Both the position numbers and the translations under genes were made by a program. A stretch of DNA of 53,570 bases from Gemmataceae bacterium (GTDB taxonomy: Bacteria > Planctomycetota > Planctomycetia > Gemmatales > Gemmataceae), in assembly GCA_009691845.1 (NCBI GenBank), contig SIAJ01000032.1, positions 1-53,570 on the forward strand, given 5' to 3'. Below the pieces are notes generated by a model. That model saw only the letters and a program-made list of their open reading frames with translations, searched no databases and was not told where the DNA came from. Below, piece by piece: positions 27,567 through 34,693 of this stretch; the first letter of the stretch is position 1; each line of letters starts with the position of its first letter.

Positions 27567-29081
27567 TCATTCAGCAGGCTTTTCGGCCTCTTCCACCTTG
27601 GGTTCCACCATCTCGCCCGTAACGGCCTGGGCTTCGACCGTGGCCACTTCGCCCTCCTGGTCGTCCGGTTTCACCTCGAACTCTTCGTACTCTGCATCGC
27701 TTAGCACGATGTCAAGGGCCTTGCGCTCCAGCAGGTCGGTGGCGAGGGCCTCGATCATCTCGTCGCGTTCCATCTGGGCTTTCACCTTGCGGGGGCTTTC
27801 GCCCTTTTGGGCCGCAATGCGTGCGATCTCGGCATCAATATCCGCATCCTTGATCTCGATCTTCTGATCCTCGGCAATCTTTTGCAGGACGAAATGCTCC
27901 ATCAGCGAAACCGCCGTGCTTTGCAAGACGTTCTGGCGCAAGACCGTCAATCGGGCTTCGATTTGCTGCTCGGTCATTCCGCCCGCTTGCATTTCCATCA
28001 CGCGACGCTGCAAAATCCTGGTTGCCTGGCGAATGAGCAAATCGCGGGGGAGATCCCACTTCACCTTCTGGGCGACGAACTGCAGTAACTGCTGGCGTGC
28101 GTACTGCCGTTGCGAATACTCCAGGTTTCGTTCGAGCGAGGTGGCAATCAATTCTTGAAGCTGGGCTTCGTTCTTGACACCGAATTTCTCCAATATCTCT
28201 GCGGTAAGATCGGGCTGCTTGATGGTCTTGATTTCCTTGATCGTGAAGCGGCCCTTGACCGTCTTCCCCTTGATCGCCTGGTCGGCTACGGTTTCCGCCA
28301 ACTTCAAGTTGACCTCGCGAACATCACCAACCTTCGCGCCGGAGATTTCCTTCGAGAAATCCTCGGCCACGCCGTCGTTGAGGGCGAGACGCTTTTCGAC
28401 CCGAACGTTCACCTCGATCGCCCGATTCAGCTCCTTGCTACCATCGACCGAGACGAAATCAGCCACGATGTAATCGTTCGGCTCGATGCGAACGTTCGTG
28501 CCTTCCTTCGGAAGCAGCGTACCGTATGGTTCGAGCGCCCGACGCTGCTCGTGGGCGATTTCCGCGTCTCCGTACTTGCGAACGGGCTTGCGGAGCTTGA
28601 TACCCTTCAGATCGGGCAGGTCGAACTCGGGCCGGACTTCGACGTCGAATTCGTAAACAAATGGCCCTTCGTCGTGCAATTCCAGTTGATCGGGGTCCAG
28701 TTCCGGTGGAGCGAGGGGCGATAGCTTGGAGTCTTCCGCAAGCTGCTCCAGGCTGGCCATGAGGACTTCGCGGCGCACGTCCTCCTTCACGGTGGACTTG
28801 AATTTGCGCTCGATGTATTTGCGTGGTGCCTTGCCCGGACGGAATCCAGGAACCGCGGCAGAGCGATCCTTGAGCAACTCGTCAAACTTTTCCTTGAAGC
28901 GTTCGTCGATCGCGGCACGCTCCACGGTAATCTTGACGTGCTTCTTGCAGGGTCCGACATCGGAGATCTCAACGGTTTGTTGGAGCTTCTCGTGCCCGGC
29001 CTCCTTGGATTCGGTGCTCTCTGGTGGGACTGCTGCCGGGTTGGCAGTGTCGGTAGCGGGATCGAGGGTGTCTTCGGCCAT
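27567..29081 (-). CDS. tig: Trigger factor
   Basis: A 504-residue ribosome-bound chaperone with prolyl isomerase domain. The ribosome-docking motif G-F-R-P-G-K-A-P is at residues 79-86, after an N-terminal extension of about 35 acidic and Pro/Ala-rich residues not found in typical (430-450 residue) family members. The middle F-D-V-E-V-R-P-E-F-D-L-P-D-L-K-G-I segment and the long helical C-terminal part are present, with an acidic Val/Glu tail. The frame is open to 29237, but that part overlaps tRNA-Gly, so the ATG at 29081 is used. It heads tig-clpP-clpP, the usual protein-quality-control operon. Confidence 0.95.
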   Translation of the reverse strand: MAEDTLDPATDTANPAAVPPESTESKEAGHEKLQQTVEISDVGPCKKHVKITVERAAIDERFKEKFDELLKDRSAAVPGFRPGKAPRKYIERKFKSTVKEDVRREVLMASLEQLAEDSKLSPLAPPELDPDQLELHDEGPFVYEFDVEVRPEFDLPDLKGIKLRKPVRKYGDAEIAHEQRRALEPYGTLLPKEGTNVRIEPNDYIVADFVSVDGSKELNRAIEVNVRVEKRLALNDGVAEDFSKEISGAKVGDVREVNLKLAETVADQAIKGKTVKGRFTIKEIKTIKQPDLTAEILEKFGVKNEAQLQELIATSLERNLEYSQRQYARQQLLQFVAQKVKWDLPRDLLIRQATRILQRRVMEMQAGGMTEQQIEARLTVLRQNVLQSTAVSLMEHFVLQKIAEDQKIEIKDADIDAEIARIAAQKGESPRKVKAQMERDEMIEALATDLLERKALDIVLSDAEYEEFEVKPDDQEGEVATVEAQAVTGEMVEPKVEEAEKPAE

Positions 29082-29187
29082 GGAAATTGCTCGTGCTCTT
29101 GCGGCAAAGAAAAAAGCCAAGAAGGTAGGCAAAAGGGGACCTGAGGCCCCGACTGCCCCGACTTCTCGGCTCGCGACATCTGTCGAG

Positions 29188-29259
29188 AGCGGGCGATGGG
29201 ATTTGAACCCACGACAACCACGTTGGCAACGTGGCACTCTACCACTGAGTTACGCCCGC
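29188..29259 (-). tRNA. tRNA-Gly (GCC)
   Basis: A 72-nt cloverleaf on the minus strand. The acceptor GCGGGCG pairs perfectly with CGCCCGC, with T as discriminator. The loop T-T-G-C-C-A-A gives anticodon GCC (complement of 29225-29227), on a CCACG/CGTGG stem. The T-arm has GGGTTCAAATCCC. It lies just upstream of the trigger factor gene on the same strand. CCA is not encoded. Confidence 0.96.
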
Positions 29260-29428
29260 GAACCTAGTGTGCATCCAACATTATAGACGTGCTGAATCGG
29301 CAGCAAGGGGTTCGCCAAAAATGTTGCTTCTTCGGGCATCGTTGAAAACCGGAACAATCGCCCCTTGCTGACTAGCGATGGGGCTCGGTAAGATACGCAA
29401 CAACATCATTTTCATTGAGGCGAGTGCC

Positions 29429-30856
29429 GTGGCCAAGTCCCGTCGAGCACCAGAATCCAAGTCCCGTCGTCGTCCGGACGATGAAGAGAAGGCCCCCCGT
29501 AAGAAGCGAAAGCAGGAGGACGAAGACGGTGACGACGAGGGCCCGATCAAGCCTCGCAAAAAGCGGAAATCCGCTGCCGGCCCAGTTCGTCTCGTTATGC
29601 GCATTTGTGCGGGAGTCCTCGGAGGTATTGGGCTGATTTTCCTGCTTTATTGGGTGTATTCGCCCATCGGAACCGACCATGCGCTCCTCTGCTACTTTCC
29701 ACCCGAAACGACAAGCCTGTCCGGTTATGACGCGGACGAGGGGATGCGCAACTTCAAGCTGAAAGACGTTCACGACACGCTGATCAGCAACTACAAGGTT
29801 TCCGACGGAAAGCGATTTAACGATTCAACCGGAGTCGTTTACACGGACGTGGATAAGTACATGAGCGGCACTGCGGCCGGGAATTACGAGGAAGAAAAAG
29901 ATTTACCGCTGGATTCTCAGGATCGTCGTGGCTCGCTCACCGTGATTCGGTTCACCAAGGAGCTCGATCCCGAAAAATTTGCCAGTTCATTCAGTGGCCG
30001 GTTCAAATCTACCCCGACGACTTCGCGGGACGGCAAGCCATACTATCAGCTCCAGGAGTTTGTCGACAAAACCGTTGGCGCGGTAACGCAGCAAGAACCG
30101 AAGGACACCATTAGCTTTTTCTTTCCCAACAAGCGAACACTGGTTTATGCGACCACTCGCCGAGAGTTGGAGGAGGCCCTGAAACGCCAACCGGGCCGGG
30201 TGGTCGTTTCCGGCGACATGCGGGAACTGGCCAACAAAGTGGACGGCCTCTATTTCCAGTGCAGTACGGGATTTAACGAGTTAAGCGGCCCGACGAACTC
30301 GATGGCTTTTGCACTCACTTTCGTCGATACTGCCGTTCGCGATCAAAAGACCTATACGGGCGTGACCGGCACGGGTAGTTGGTTTGCCTCGAATGGTAAC
30401 GAATTTCTCTATGCCAGCGCGACCTTATACATGGATTACGCCACCGCCAAGACCGTACGATCGAAGCTGGAGGAGTCGTTCGGGAAGGCGAGAAAAGAGA
30501 TCTATAATGGCACGTCCGGTCAACCAAGTGGTCTTGAAGATCCGTTCAATCCGAAGGATAAGGCCGGAGGCAATACTGCAGCAACCAAGGATGTGCTCGA
30601 AGCATTGTCCGAATACTCCAAACATGCAAGAGTTCGCCGTCTGGGTCGCCTGGTAATCGTCGAAGGCACGATCTCCCACGGCATGCCGGAACAGGGGCTC
30701 TTTGAAAGATTCTGGACAGTGGTCGGTACGAAGTACAAGTCTGCCTCGCAAAGTAATCTTCTGGGTGGAGCTGGAATGGGCGCTGCCGGCCCCGCTGGGC
30801 CTCCTGGTCCCGGCGCTCCAGGACCGATCGCGCCACCAGGCGGGGCTCGTCCGTAA
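29429..30856 (+). CDS. Membrane-anchored protein of unknown function with basic N-terminus
   Basis: About 475 residues. The first 55 are Lys/Arg/Asp-rich and disordered (R-K-K-R-K-Q-E-D-E-D-G-D-D-E), then a single membrane helix (about 57-80, G-V-L-G-G-I-G-L-I-F-L-L-Y-W-V), then a 350-residue folded part, and a C-terminal Gly/Pro/Ala tail. The layout suggests a cytoplasmic basic tail and an extracytoplasmic domain. Planctomycetes contain many such proteins; I cannot name a family. The GTG at 29429, with GAGG upstream, opens the basic tail well; an ATG at 29378 is the alternative. The M41-like peptidase gene starts ten bases after the stop, so the two are probably cotranscribed. Confidence 0.6.
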   Translation: MAKSRRAPESKSRRRPDDEEKAPRKKRKQEDEDGDDEGPIKPRKKRKSAAGPVRLVMRICAGVLGGIGLIFLLYWVYSPIGTDHALLCYFPPETTSLSGYDADEGMRNFKLKDVHDTLISNYKVSDGKRFNDSTGVVYTDVDKYMSGTAAGNYEEEKDLPLDSQDRRGSLTVIRFTKELDPEKFASSFSGRFKSTPTTSRDGKPYYQLQEFVDKTVGAVTQQEPKDTISFFFPNKRTLVYATTRRELEEALKRQPGRVVVSGDMRELANKVDGLYFQCSTGFNELSGPTNSMAFALTFVDTAVRDQKTYTGVTGTGSWFASNGNEFLYASATLYMDYATAKTVRSKLEESFGKARKEIYNGTSGQPSGLEDPFNPKDKAGGNTAATKDVLEALSEYSKHARVRRLGRLVIVEGTISHGMPEQGLFERFWTVVGTKYKSASQSNLLGGAGMGAAGPAGPPGPGAPGPIAPPGGARP

Positions 30857-30865
30857 CGCATGCTG

Positions 30866-31321
30866 ATGTCCGAGTCTCAAAAACTCACCGCCTATCACGA
30901 AGCCGGGCACGCCGTTGCCGCGCTGGCGCTTGGGCGGCCCGTCGCTTGGGTTTCCATTCGCCCCGGGCGAAAGTACCTGGGCGTTTGCATGTTCGGCAAG
31001 AGTGTCTTTAGGCCATCCGAAGACTGGTTGGAGCGCGAGGCCATCATCGCCCTGGCCGGACCTGCCGCCGAGGCAGGGCTGACTGGTGAAATGGATTGGG
31101 TGGGTGCCGCTCGCGATCACGAATATGCCTTTTCGCTCGCGCGGAGTCGATGCGGGGATGAAAAAAAAGCAGACCGACAAGTCAATCGATGGCTCGCCAA
31201 GGCCGATCATCTTTTGGGAAGTGGAAATACCTGGGAGCTGGTTGAACGGATTGCCGCGGAACTGATTCGACTCGAAGAAATCAGCGGCCGGGCCGTACGG
31301 CATCTCTTCGATGGACGTTAA
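30866..31321 (+). CDS. Stand-alone M41-like (FtsH-type) zinc peptidase
   Basis: A 151-residue protein resembling only the peptidase domain of FtsH. H-E-A-G-H-A-V at residues 12-18 is the zinc site (HExxH), and G-A-A-R-D-H-E-Y-A-F-S-L-A-R carries the Asp that is the third ligand in FtsH (where the block reads GAxxDLxxAT). A-L-A-G-P-A-A-E is the usual following helix. There is no membrane helix and no AAA ATPase domain, so it cannot unfold substrates itself. The ATG at 30866 is the better start; an ATG two codons upstream is possible. It follows a membrane protein gene by ten bases, so that protein may be its anchor or substrate. Confidence 0.75.
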   Translation: MSESQKLTAYHEAGHAVAALALGRPVAWVSIRPGRKYLGVCMFGKSVFRPSEDWLEREAIIALAGPAAEAGLTGEMDWVGAARDHEYAFSLARSRCGDEKKADRQVNRWLAKADHLLGSGNTWELVERIAAELIRLEEISGRAVRHLFDGR

Positions 31322-32565
31322 AACCGTCTCGGTGAATAGGGCGACACCTCGAGATGCGGCTGGTTTCCGTTCAGAATCTCCGCTACCAATCGTCCAGTTG
31401 CCGGTGCCATCGATAGGCCGAGCATGTTGTGCCCAGCCGCGATCACGACGTTATCCAGACTTGGGCTTCTCCCAATGATCGGCCGGCTATCGGGCGTCAT
31501 CGGCCGCCAGCCGTACCACGTCTCCTCGACAGTTTCTCCGGCTGGCTCATCAAGATAGTGGCTAGCCGCTTCGCGAAGATATGCGATTCGCTTTGGTCGA
31601 ATCGAATCGTCGTAACCCACGAATTCCATCATCGAGCCCAGTCGGTAGCCGGAGTGCATTGGCGTGACGGCGACGCGATGTTCCTCGAAGATCATCGGCA
31701 TCCGTGGGCAGTGCTTTGGCCGGGTGGTTGTGAGGGAATAGCCCTTGCCTGGCTGAATCGGGATTCGGCAGCCCAGGTGTTCGTTCAGGGCGGGGGTCAA
31801 TGCTCCGGCAGCCAGGACCAGGGCATCCGCGCGGAGTTCGCCTTCCGAAGTGTGGACCCCCATGGCAACGTCACCCGAACGAATGAAGTTCAAGACCGCG
31901 ACGTTTTCGCGAATCGTGCCACCACGCGATTCGATACTCGCCCGCCAGGATCTCATGAGCCGGTCGGGACGCAGATGGGCATCGGACTCGTAGAGCCAAC
32001 CGCCGCCGAGACCGGGCTTCAGCAAGGGTTCGCATTGGCGTACATCGTCGCCAAAGAATGATCGCGCCGATGCGTTGAACTCTTTCTTCAAGAGTTCATT
32101 CGTCTCGGCATAATGTTCCATTCCTTCACGTGAATGGAACACAAACAGCAAGCCGCGAGTTTGCCATTCGCACTCGATTCCGCCGCGAATGAGTTCGTCG
32201 TAGAGTGTTCTCGACGAATTAAGCAGTGGCTGGATTCCCCGAGCTGATTCCATCATGTCGGCTTGGTTGCATCGTCGAGCAAAATCGAGCAGCCAGCGCC
32301 ACAGCCCCAGTCTGAAGCCCGGGCGAATTTTGAATGGAGAGTTGCGAGCGAACATCGACCTCATCGCCCCACGAACCGCACCTGGCATCGCCAGCGGCAA
32401 CACGTGCGAAGGGCAGACGAACCCACAATTCGCATGAGAGGCGGCGTTGCCAAACGTGCCTTTTTCCAAGATGGTGACACGCCAACCCGATTGGAGCAGG
32501 AAGTGAGCGCACGCTGTTCCGATCACTCCGCCGCCAATGACGACGACGTGCTTGCGTTCGTTCAT
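31318..32565 (-). CDS. FAD-dependent D-amino acid oxidoreductase (probable D-hydroxyproline dehydrogenase)
   Basis: A 415-residue DAO-family flavoprotein. The dinucleotide site is V-V-I-G-G-G-V-I-G-T-A-C-A at residues 8-20, with E-K-G at the end of the second strand. The C-terminal part W-Y-G-W-R-P-M-T-P-D-S-R-P-I-I-G-R and G-H-N-M-L-G-L-S-M-A-P-A-T-G-R-L match DadA-like dehydrogenases. It starts inside the stop codon of the 4-hydroxyproline epimerase gene (ATGA). It would oxidise cis-4-hydroxy-D-proline to the pyrroline product in hydroxyproline breakdown. The substrate is inferred from the pairing. Confidence 0.88.
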   Translation of the reverse strand: MNERKHVVVIGGGVIGTACAHFLLQSGWRVTILEKGTFGNAASHANCGFVCPSHVLPLAMPGAVRGAMRSMFARNSPFKIRPGFRLGLWRWLLDFARRCNQADMMESARGIQPLLNSSRTLYDELIRGGIECEWQTRGLLFVFHSREGMEHYAETNELLKKEFNASARSFFGDDVRQCEPLLKPGLGGGWLYESDAHLRPDRLMRSWRASIESRGGTIRENVAVLNFIRSGDVAMGVHTSEGELRADALVLAAGALTPALNEHLGCRIPIQPGKGYSLTTTRPKHCPRMPMIFEEHRVAVTPMHSGYRLGSMMEFVGYDDSIRPKRIAYLREAASHYLDEPAGETVEETWYGWRPMTPDSRPIIGRSPSLDNVVIAAGHNMLGLSMAPATGRLVAEILNGNQPHLEVSPYSPRRF

Positions 32566-33518
32566 CGCGTGAAACCCGTGCGAAACGGATCGGTCGGATC
32601 GAGAATCAACATTGCCTCGGCCGTGATAAACGCGGAGCCGGTCAAGCGCGGAATGATCTTTCCGCCTACAATACTGACCGAGCCTTCAAAGATGCTGCCG
32701 ATCACGCTTTCCTGTCGCCAAACTTCGCCCTCGCGTAGCTTGCCTTCCGCGTACAAACATGCGAGTTTGGCGCTGGTCCCGGTTCCGCACGGCGATCGGT
32801 CGTAGGCCCCGCCAGGACAGAGGACGAAATTTCGGCCATGGTTGTTGGGATCGCGCGCTGGACCGACGAGTTCGATATGATCGATCGCGCTGCCATCGTC
32901 GCCCGTGATCCCGCGACGTTCCAATTCTCGCCGCACATGCCAGGAGTATTTCGTCAATTGATCGAGATTTCCGACGGCAAGCTCGAGTTCGTGCCCGCTC
33001 ACCAGGAAGAACCAGTTGCCTCCCCAGGCGATGTCGCCAGAAACTCGGCCAATTCCAGGAACATCGAGATCAATCACCGATCGAAGGCGGTAGCTCGGCA
33101 CGTTCTCGATCGTGACTCGGCCTTCGCCGTGATAGGTGAAGCCAACGATGCCGACGGGGGTTTCCAATCGATGCGAGCCAACGCCGACACGGCCCAATCG
33201 AGCCAGCGTGACGGCGACACCCATCGTGCCATGCCCGCACATATTCAGCACGCTGACATTGCTGAAGAAGACAACGCCGGCACAACAAGCGGGGTCGGTA
33301 GGGGGCGTGAGAATGGCCCCTACGATTGCGTCCGATCCGCGTGGCTCGTTCACGACGGCGGAGCGGAACCAATCGAATTGATCGCGGAGGATGGCACGCC
33401 GTTCTGCAAGTGGGCCAGTGCCCAAATCCGGACCGCCCTCGATGACGACTCGGGTCGGCTCACCACCGGTGTGAGAGTCGATCACTCGAATGCGCTGCTC
33501 AGATTCGGAAACAATCAT
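32562..33518 (-). CDS. 4-hydroxyproline 2-epimerase / proline racemase family
   Basis: A 318-residue protein with two catalytic cysteines: Cys94 in N-M-C-G-H-G-T-M-G and Cys244 in D-R-S-P-C-G-T-G-T-S-A. H-T-G-G-E-P-T-R is near residue 16 and G-G-K-I-I-P-R-L-T-G-S-A-F-I near the end. Having both Cys residues marks an active epimerase or racemase; a Cys-to-Thr change would give a dehydratase. It interconverts trans-4-hydroxy-L-proline and cis-4-hydroxy-D-proline. The oxidoreductase gene overlaps its end by four bases, so the pair forms the first two steps of hydroxyproline use. No downstream deaminase or aldehyde dehydrogenase gene is adjacent. Confidence 0.92.
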   Translation of the reverse strand: MIVSESEQRIRVIDSHTGGEPTRVVIEGGPDLGTGPLAERRAILRDQFDWFRSAVVNEPRGSDAIVGAILTPPTDPACCAGVVFFSNVSVLNMCGHGTMGVAVTLARLGRVGVGSHRLETPVGIVGFTYHGEGRVTIENVPSYRLRSVIDLDVPGIGRVSGDIAWGGNWFFLVSGHELELAVGNLDQLTKYSWHVRRELERRGITGDDGSAIDHIELVGPARDPNNHGRNFVLCPGGAYDRSPCGTGTSAKLACLYAEGKLREGEVWRQESVIGSIFEGSVSIVGGKIIPRLTGSAFITAEAMLILDPTDPFRTGFTR

Positions 33519-33536
33519 GAAGGGATTACACGCAGT

Positions 33537-34136
33537 TCACGGCTTCGGGACCGTTTCGAATTTCTCCAATTCAAGGCTCAGTGCTGGCCGACCTTTACCC
33601 TCGACGATCGCTTGCCTGACCATGCCGATACCTTCTGCATAAGAAATCCAGGTTAGCGTCCCGCGGCCTGGTGCCTCATTGGAGTCGGTTTGAACCGTGA
33701 CGGCCTTGAACTTTCCGGCCGGGACCGTGATCTCAGTCGTTGCGCTCGAAAATGTGTATTTTGCCGAGCGAGTGCCCAGTTTGTATTCGGCGTTCCAGCG
33801 CAGATTTCGGGTTGTAGGCAGCTTCAGAACGCACACAGGTGGATCGATGTCCTCCTTGTCGGCCCGGAAGCGGTAGAGCCCATTCTTCGTGAAAGCGAGA
33901 TGTTCCGTCGCGACGACTTTGTCTTTGAGCATCGCTTCCATGAGCATGCACGTCTGCGTCCCAATCATTTCCTGGCGGACCGCTTTGACGCTGAAACGGT
34001 CCTCCTGTCCGGATACCTTGTAGGTCCACGTCGTTCCCGCGACCAATGGGAAGAAATCGTCCGCTGATGCTGCCGGTTCCTGGGCGGGCGCGGGAACGGC
34101 AACGAGCAAGGGCAGTAGGAAACGAAAATTGCGCAT
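33537..34136 (-). CDS. Small secreted protein, unknown function
   Basis: A 199-residue protein with a signal peptide (R-F-L-L-P-L-L-V-A-V-P-A-P-A-Q). The mature part begins F-F-P-L-V-A-G-T-T-W-T-Y-K-V and has alternating polar and hydrophobic strands, suggesting an all-beta fold. Similar F-P-L-..-G-..-W-x-Y starts occur in many planctomycete secreted proteins of unknown role. It lies 18 bases upstream of the epimerase gene on the same strand, which may be chance or cotranscription. Confidence 0.7.
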   Translation of the reverse strand: MRNFRFLLPLLVAVPAPAQEPAASADDFFPLVAGTTWTYKVSGQEDRFSVKAVRQEMIGTQTCMLMEAMLKDKVVATEHLAFTKNGLYRFRADKEDIDPPVCVLKLPTTRNLRWNAEYKLGTRSAKYTFSSATTEITVPAGKFKAVTVQTDSNEAPGRGTLTWISYAEGIGMVRQAIVEGKGRPALSLELEKFETVPKP

Positions 34137-34203
34137 GGCGGCACCGGAAGGTTTTTGCGATCTTAGCGATTCGGAGACACTACGTCCAAGCAGTAATTTC
34201 CTC

Positions 34204-34232
34204 TTGACTCCATAGACAGAATGTCTTATCGT
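34204..34232 (+). promoter_or_regulatory. Candidate promoter of the blaI-M56 pair
   Basis: TTGACT at 34204-34209 matches the -35 box in five of six bases. TATCGT at 34227-34232 is a poorer -10 match at the ideal 17-base spacing. The first operator occupies 34214-34226, the spacer between the two. A start point near 34239 would put the second operator at the transcript start. Confidence 0.55.
34214..34226. promoter_or_regulatory. BlaI-type operator 1
   Basis: The palindrome AGACAGAATGTCT (AGACA, spacer GAA, TGTCT) lies in the spacer between the -35 and -10 boxes, so a repressor bound here would block RNA polymerase directly. BlaI and MecI bind ACA..TGT dyads; this matches that half-site with a 3-base spacer. 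An identical site lies 25 bases downstream. Confidence 0.7.
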
Positions 34233-34238
34233 GGCTTC

Positions 34239-34251
34239 AGACAGAATGTCT
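34239..34251. promoter_or_regulatory. BlaI-type operator 2
   Basis: This is an exact second copy of AGACAGAATGTCT, 25 bases centre to centre from the first. It overlaps the expected transcription start and ends 17 bases before the blaI ATG. Two dyads in front of blaI are the standard arrangement for self-repression. Confidence 0.7.
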
Positions 34252-34268
34252 TGAATGGATCAACGGAC

Positions 34269-34670
34269 ATGCCGCGAACAGCTCGAGATGTAACCGAATC
34301 CGAATTGGCAATCCTGCGCGTCTTGTGGGACAATGGCCCACAGCCCGTACGGGCGATTGCTGATAAACTGACGGAGCAGGGAACTCCGTCGCACGTGGCC
34401 ACGGTGCAAAAGCTCCTAGAGCGCCTGGAAGAAAAAGACTGGGTCACGCGGAATCGATCGGGTTCCGTGCAACTCTTTTTGGCCACGGCCAACCGCGACG
34501 ATCTGATTGGCCGTCGTTTGCAGGGTATTGCCGAGGAACTCTGTGAGGGGTCGATGACACCGCTGCTCAGTCATCTCGTGCAAAATCGGCGACTTTCCGC
34601 GGCGGATCGCAAGGCCCTTCGTGACTTAGTTACTAGGATCGACGAAAACCCAAGGCGTAAGAAGGTGTGA
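34269..34670 (+). CDS. blaI: BlaI/MecI/CopY-family transcriptional repressor
   Basis: A 133-residue winged-helix repressor of the penicillinase-repressor family. The pattern E-S-E-L-A-I-L-R-V-L-W-D-N-G-P-Q-P-V-R-A-I-A at residues 9-30 is typical, followed by V-A-T-V-Q-K-L-L-E-R-L-E-E-K-D-W-V as recognition helix and wing, and a helical dimerisation part. A frame open to 34221 would extend into the operator, so the ATG at 34269 is used. Two palindromic operators lie directly upstream. The M56 peptidase gene begins 24 bases after its stop. In BlaI-BlaR1 systems the peptidase causes cleavage of the repressor. Confidence 0.92.
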   Translation: MPRTARDVTESELAILRVLWDNGPQPVRAIADKLTEQGTPSHVATVQKLLERLEEKDWVTRNRSGSVQLFLATANRDDLIGRRLQGIAEELCEGSMTPLLSHLVQNRRLSAADRKALRDLVTRIDENPRRKKV

Positions 34671-34693
34671 CAGTTCGCGAACCCGAGGCAGCC

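Noticed and set aside
29082..29237. Upstream extension of the trigger factor gene
   Set aside because: It would run through the tRNA-Gly gene at 29188-29259.
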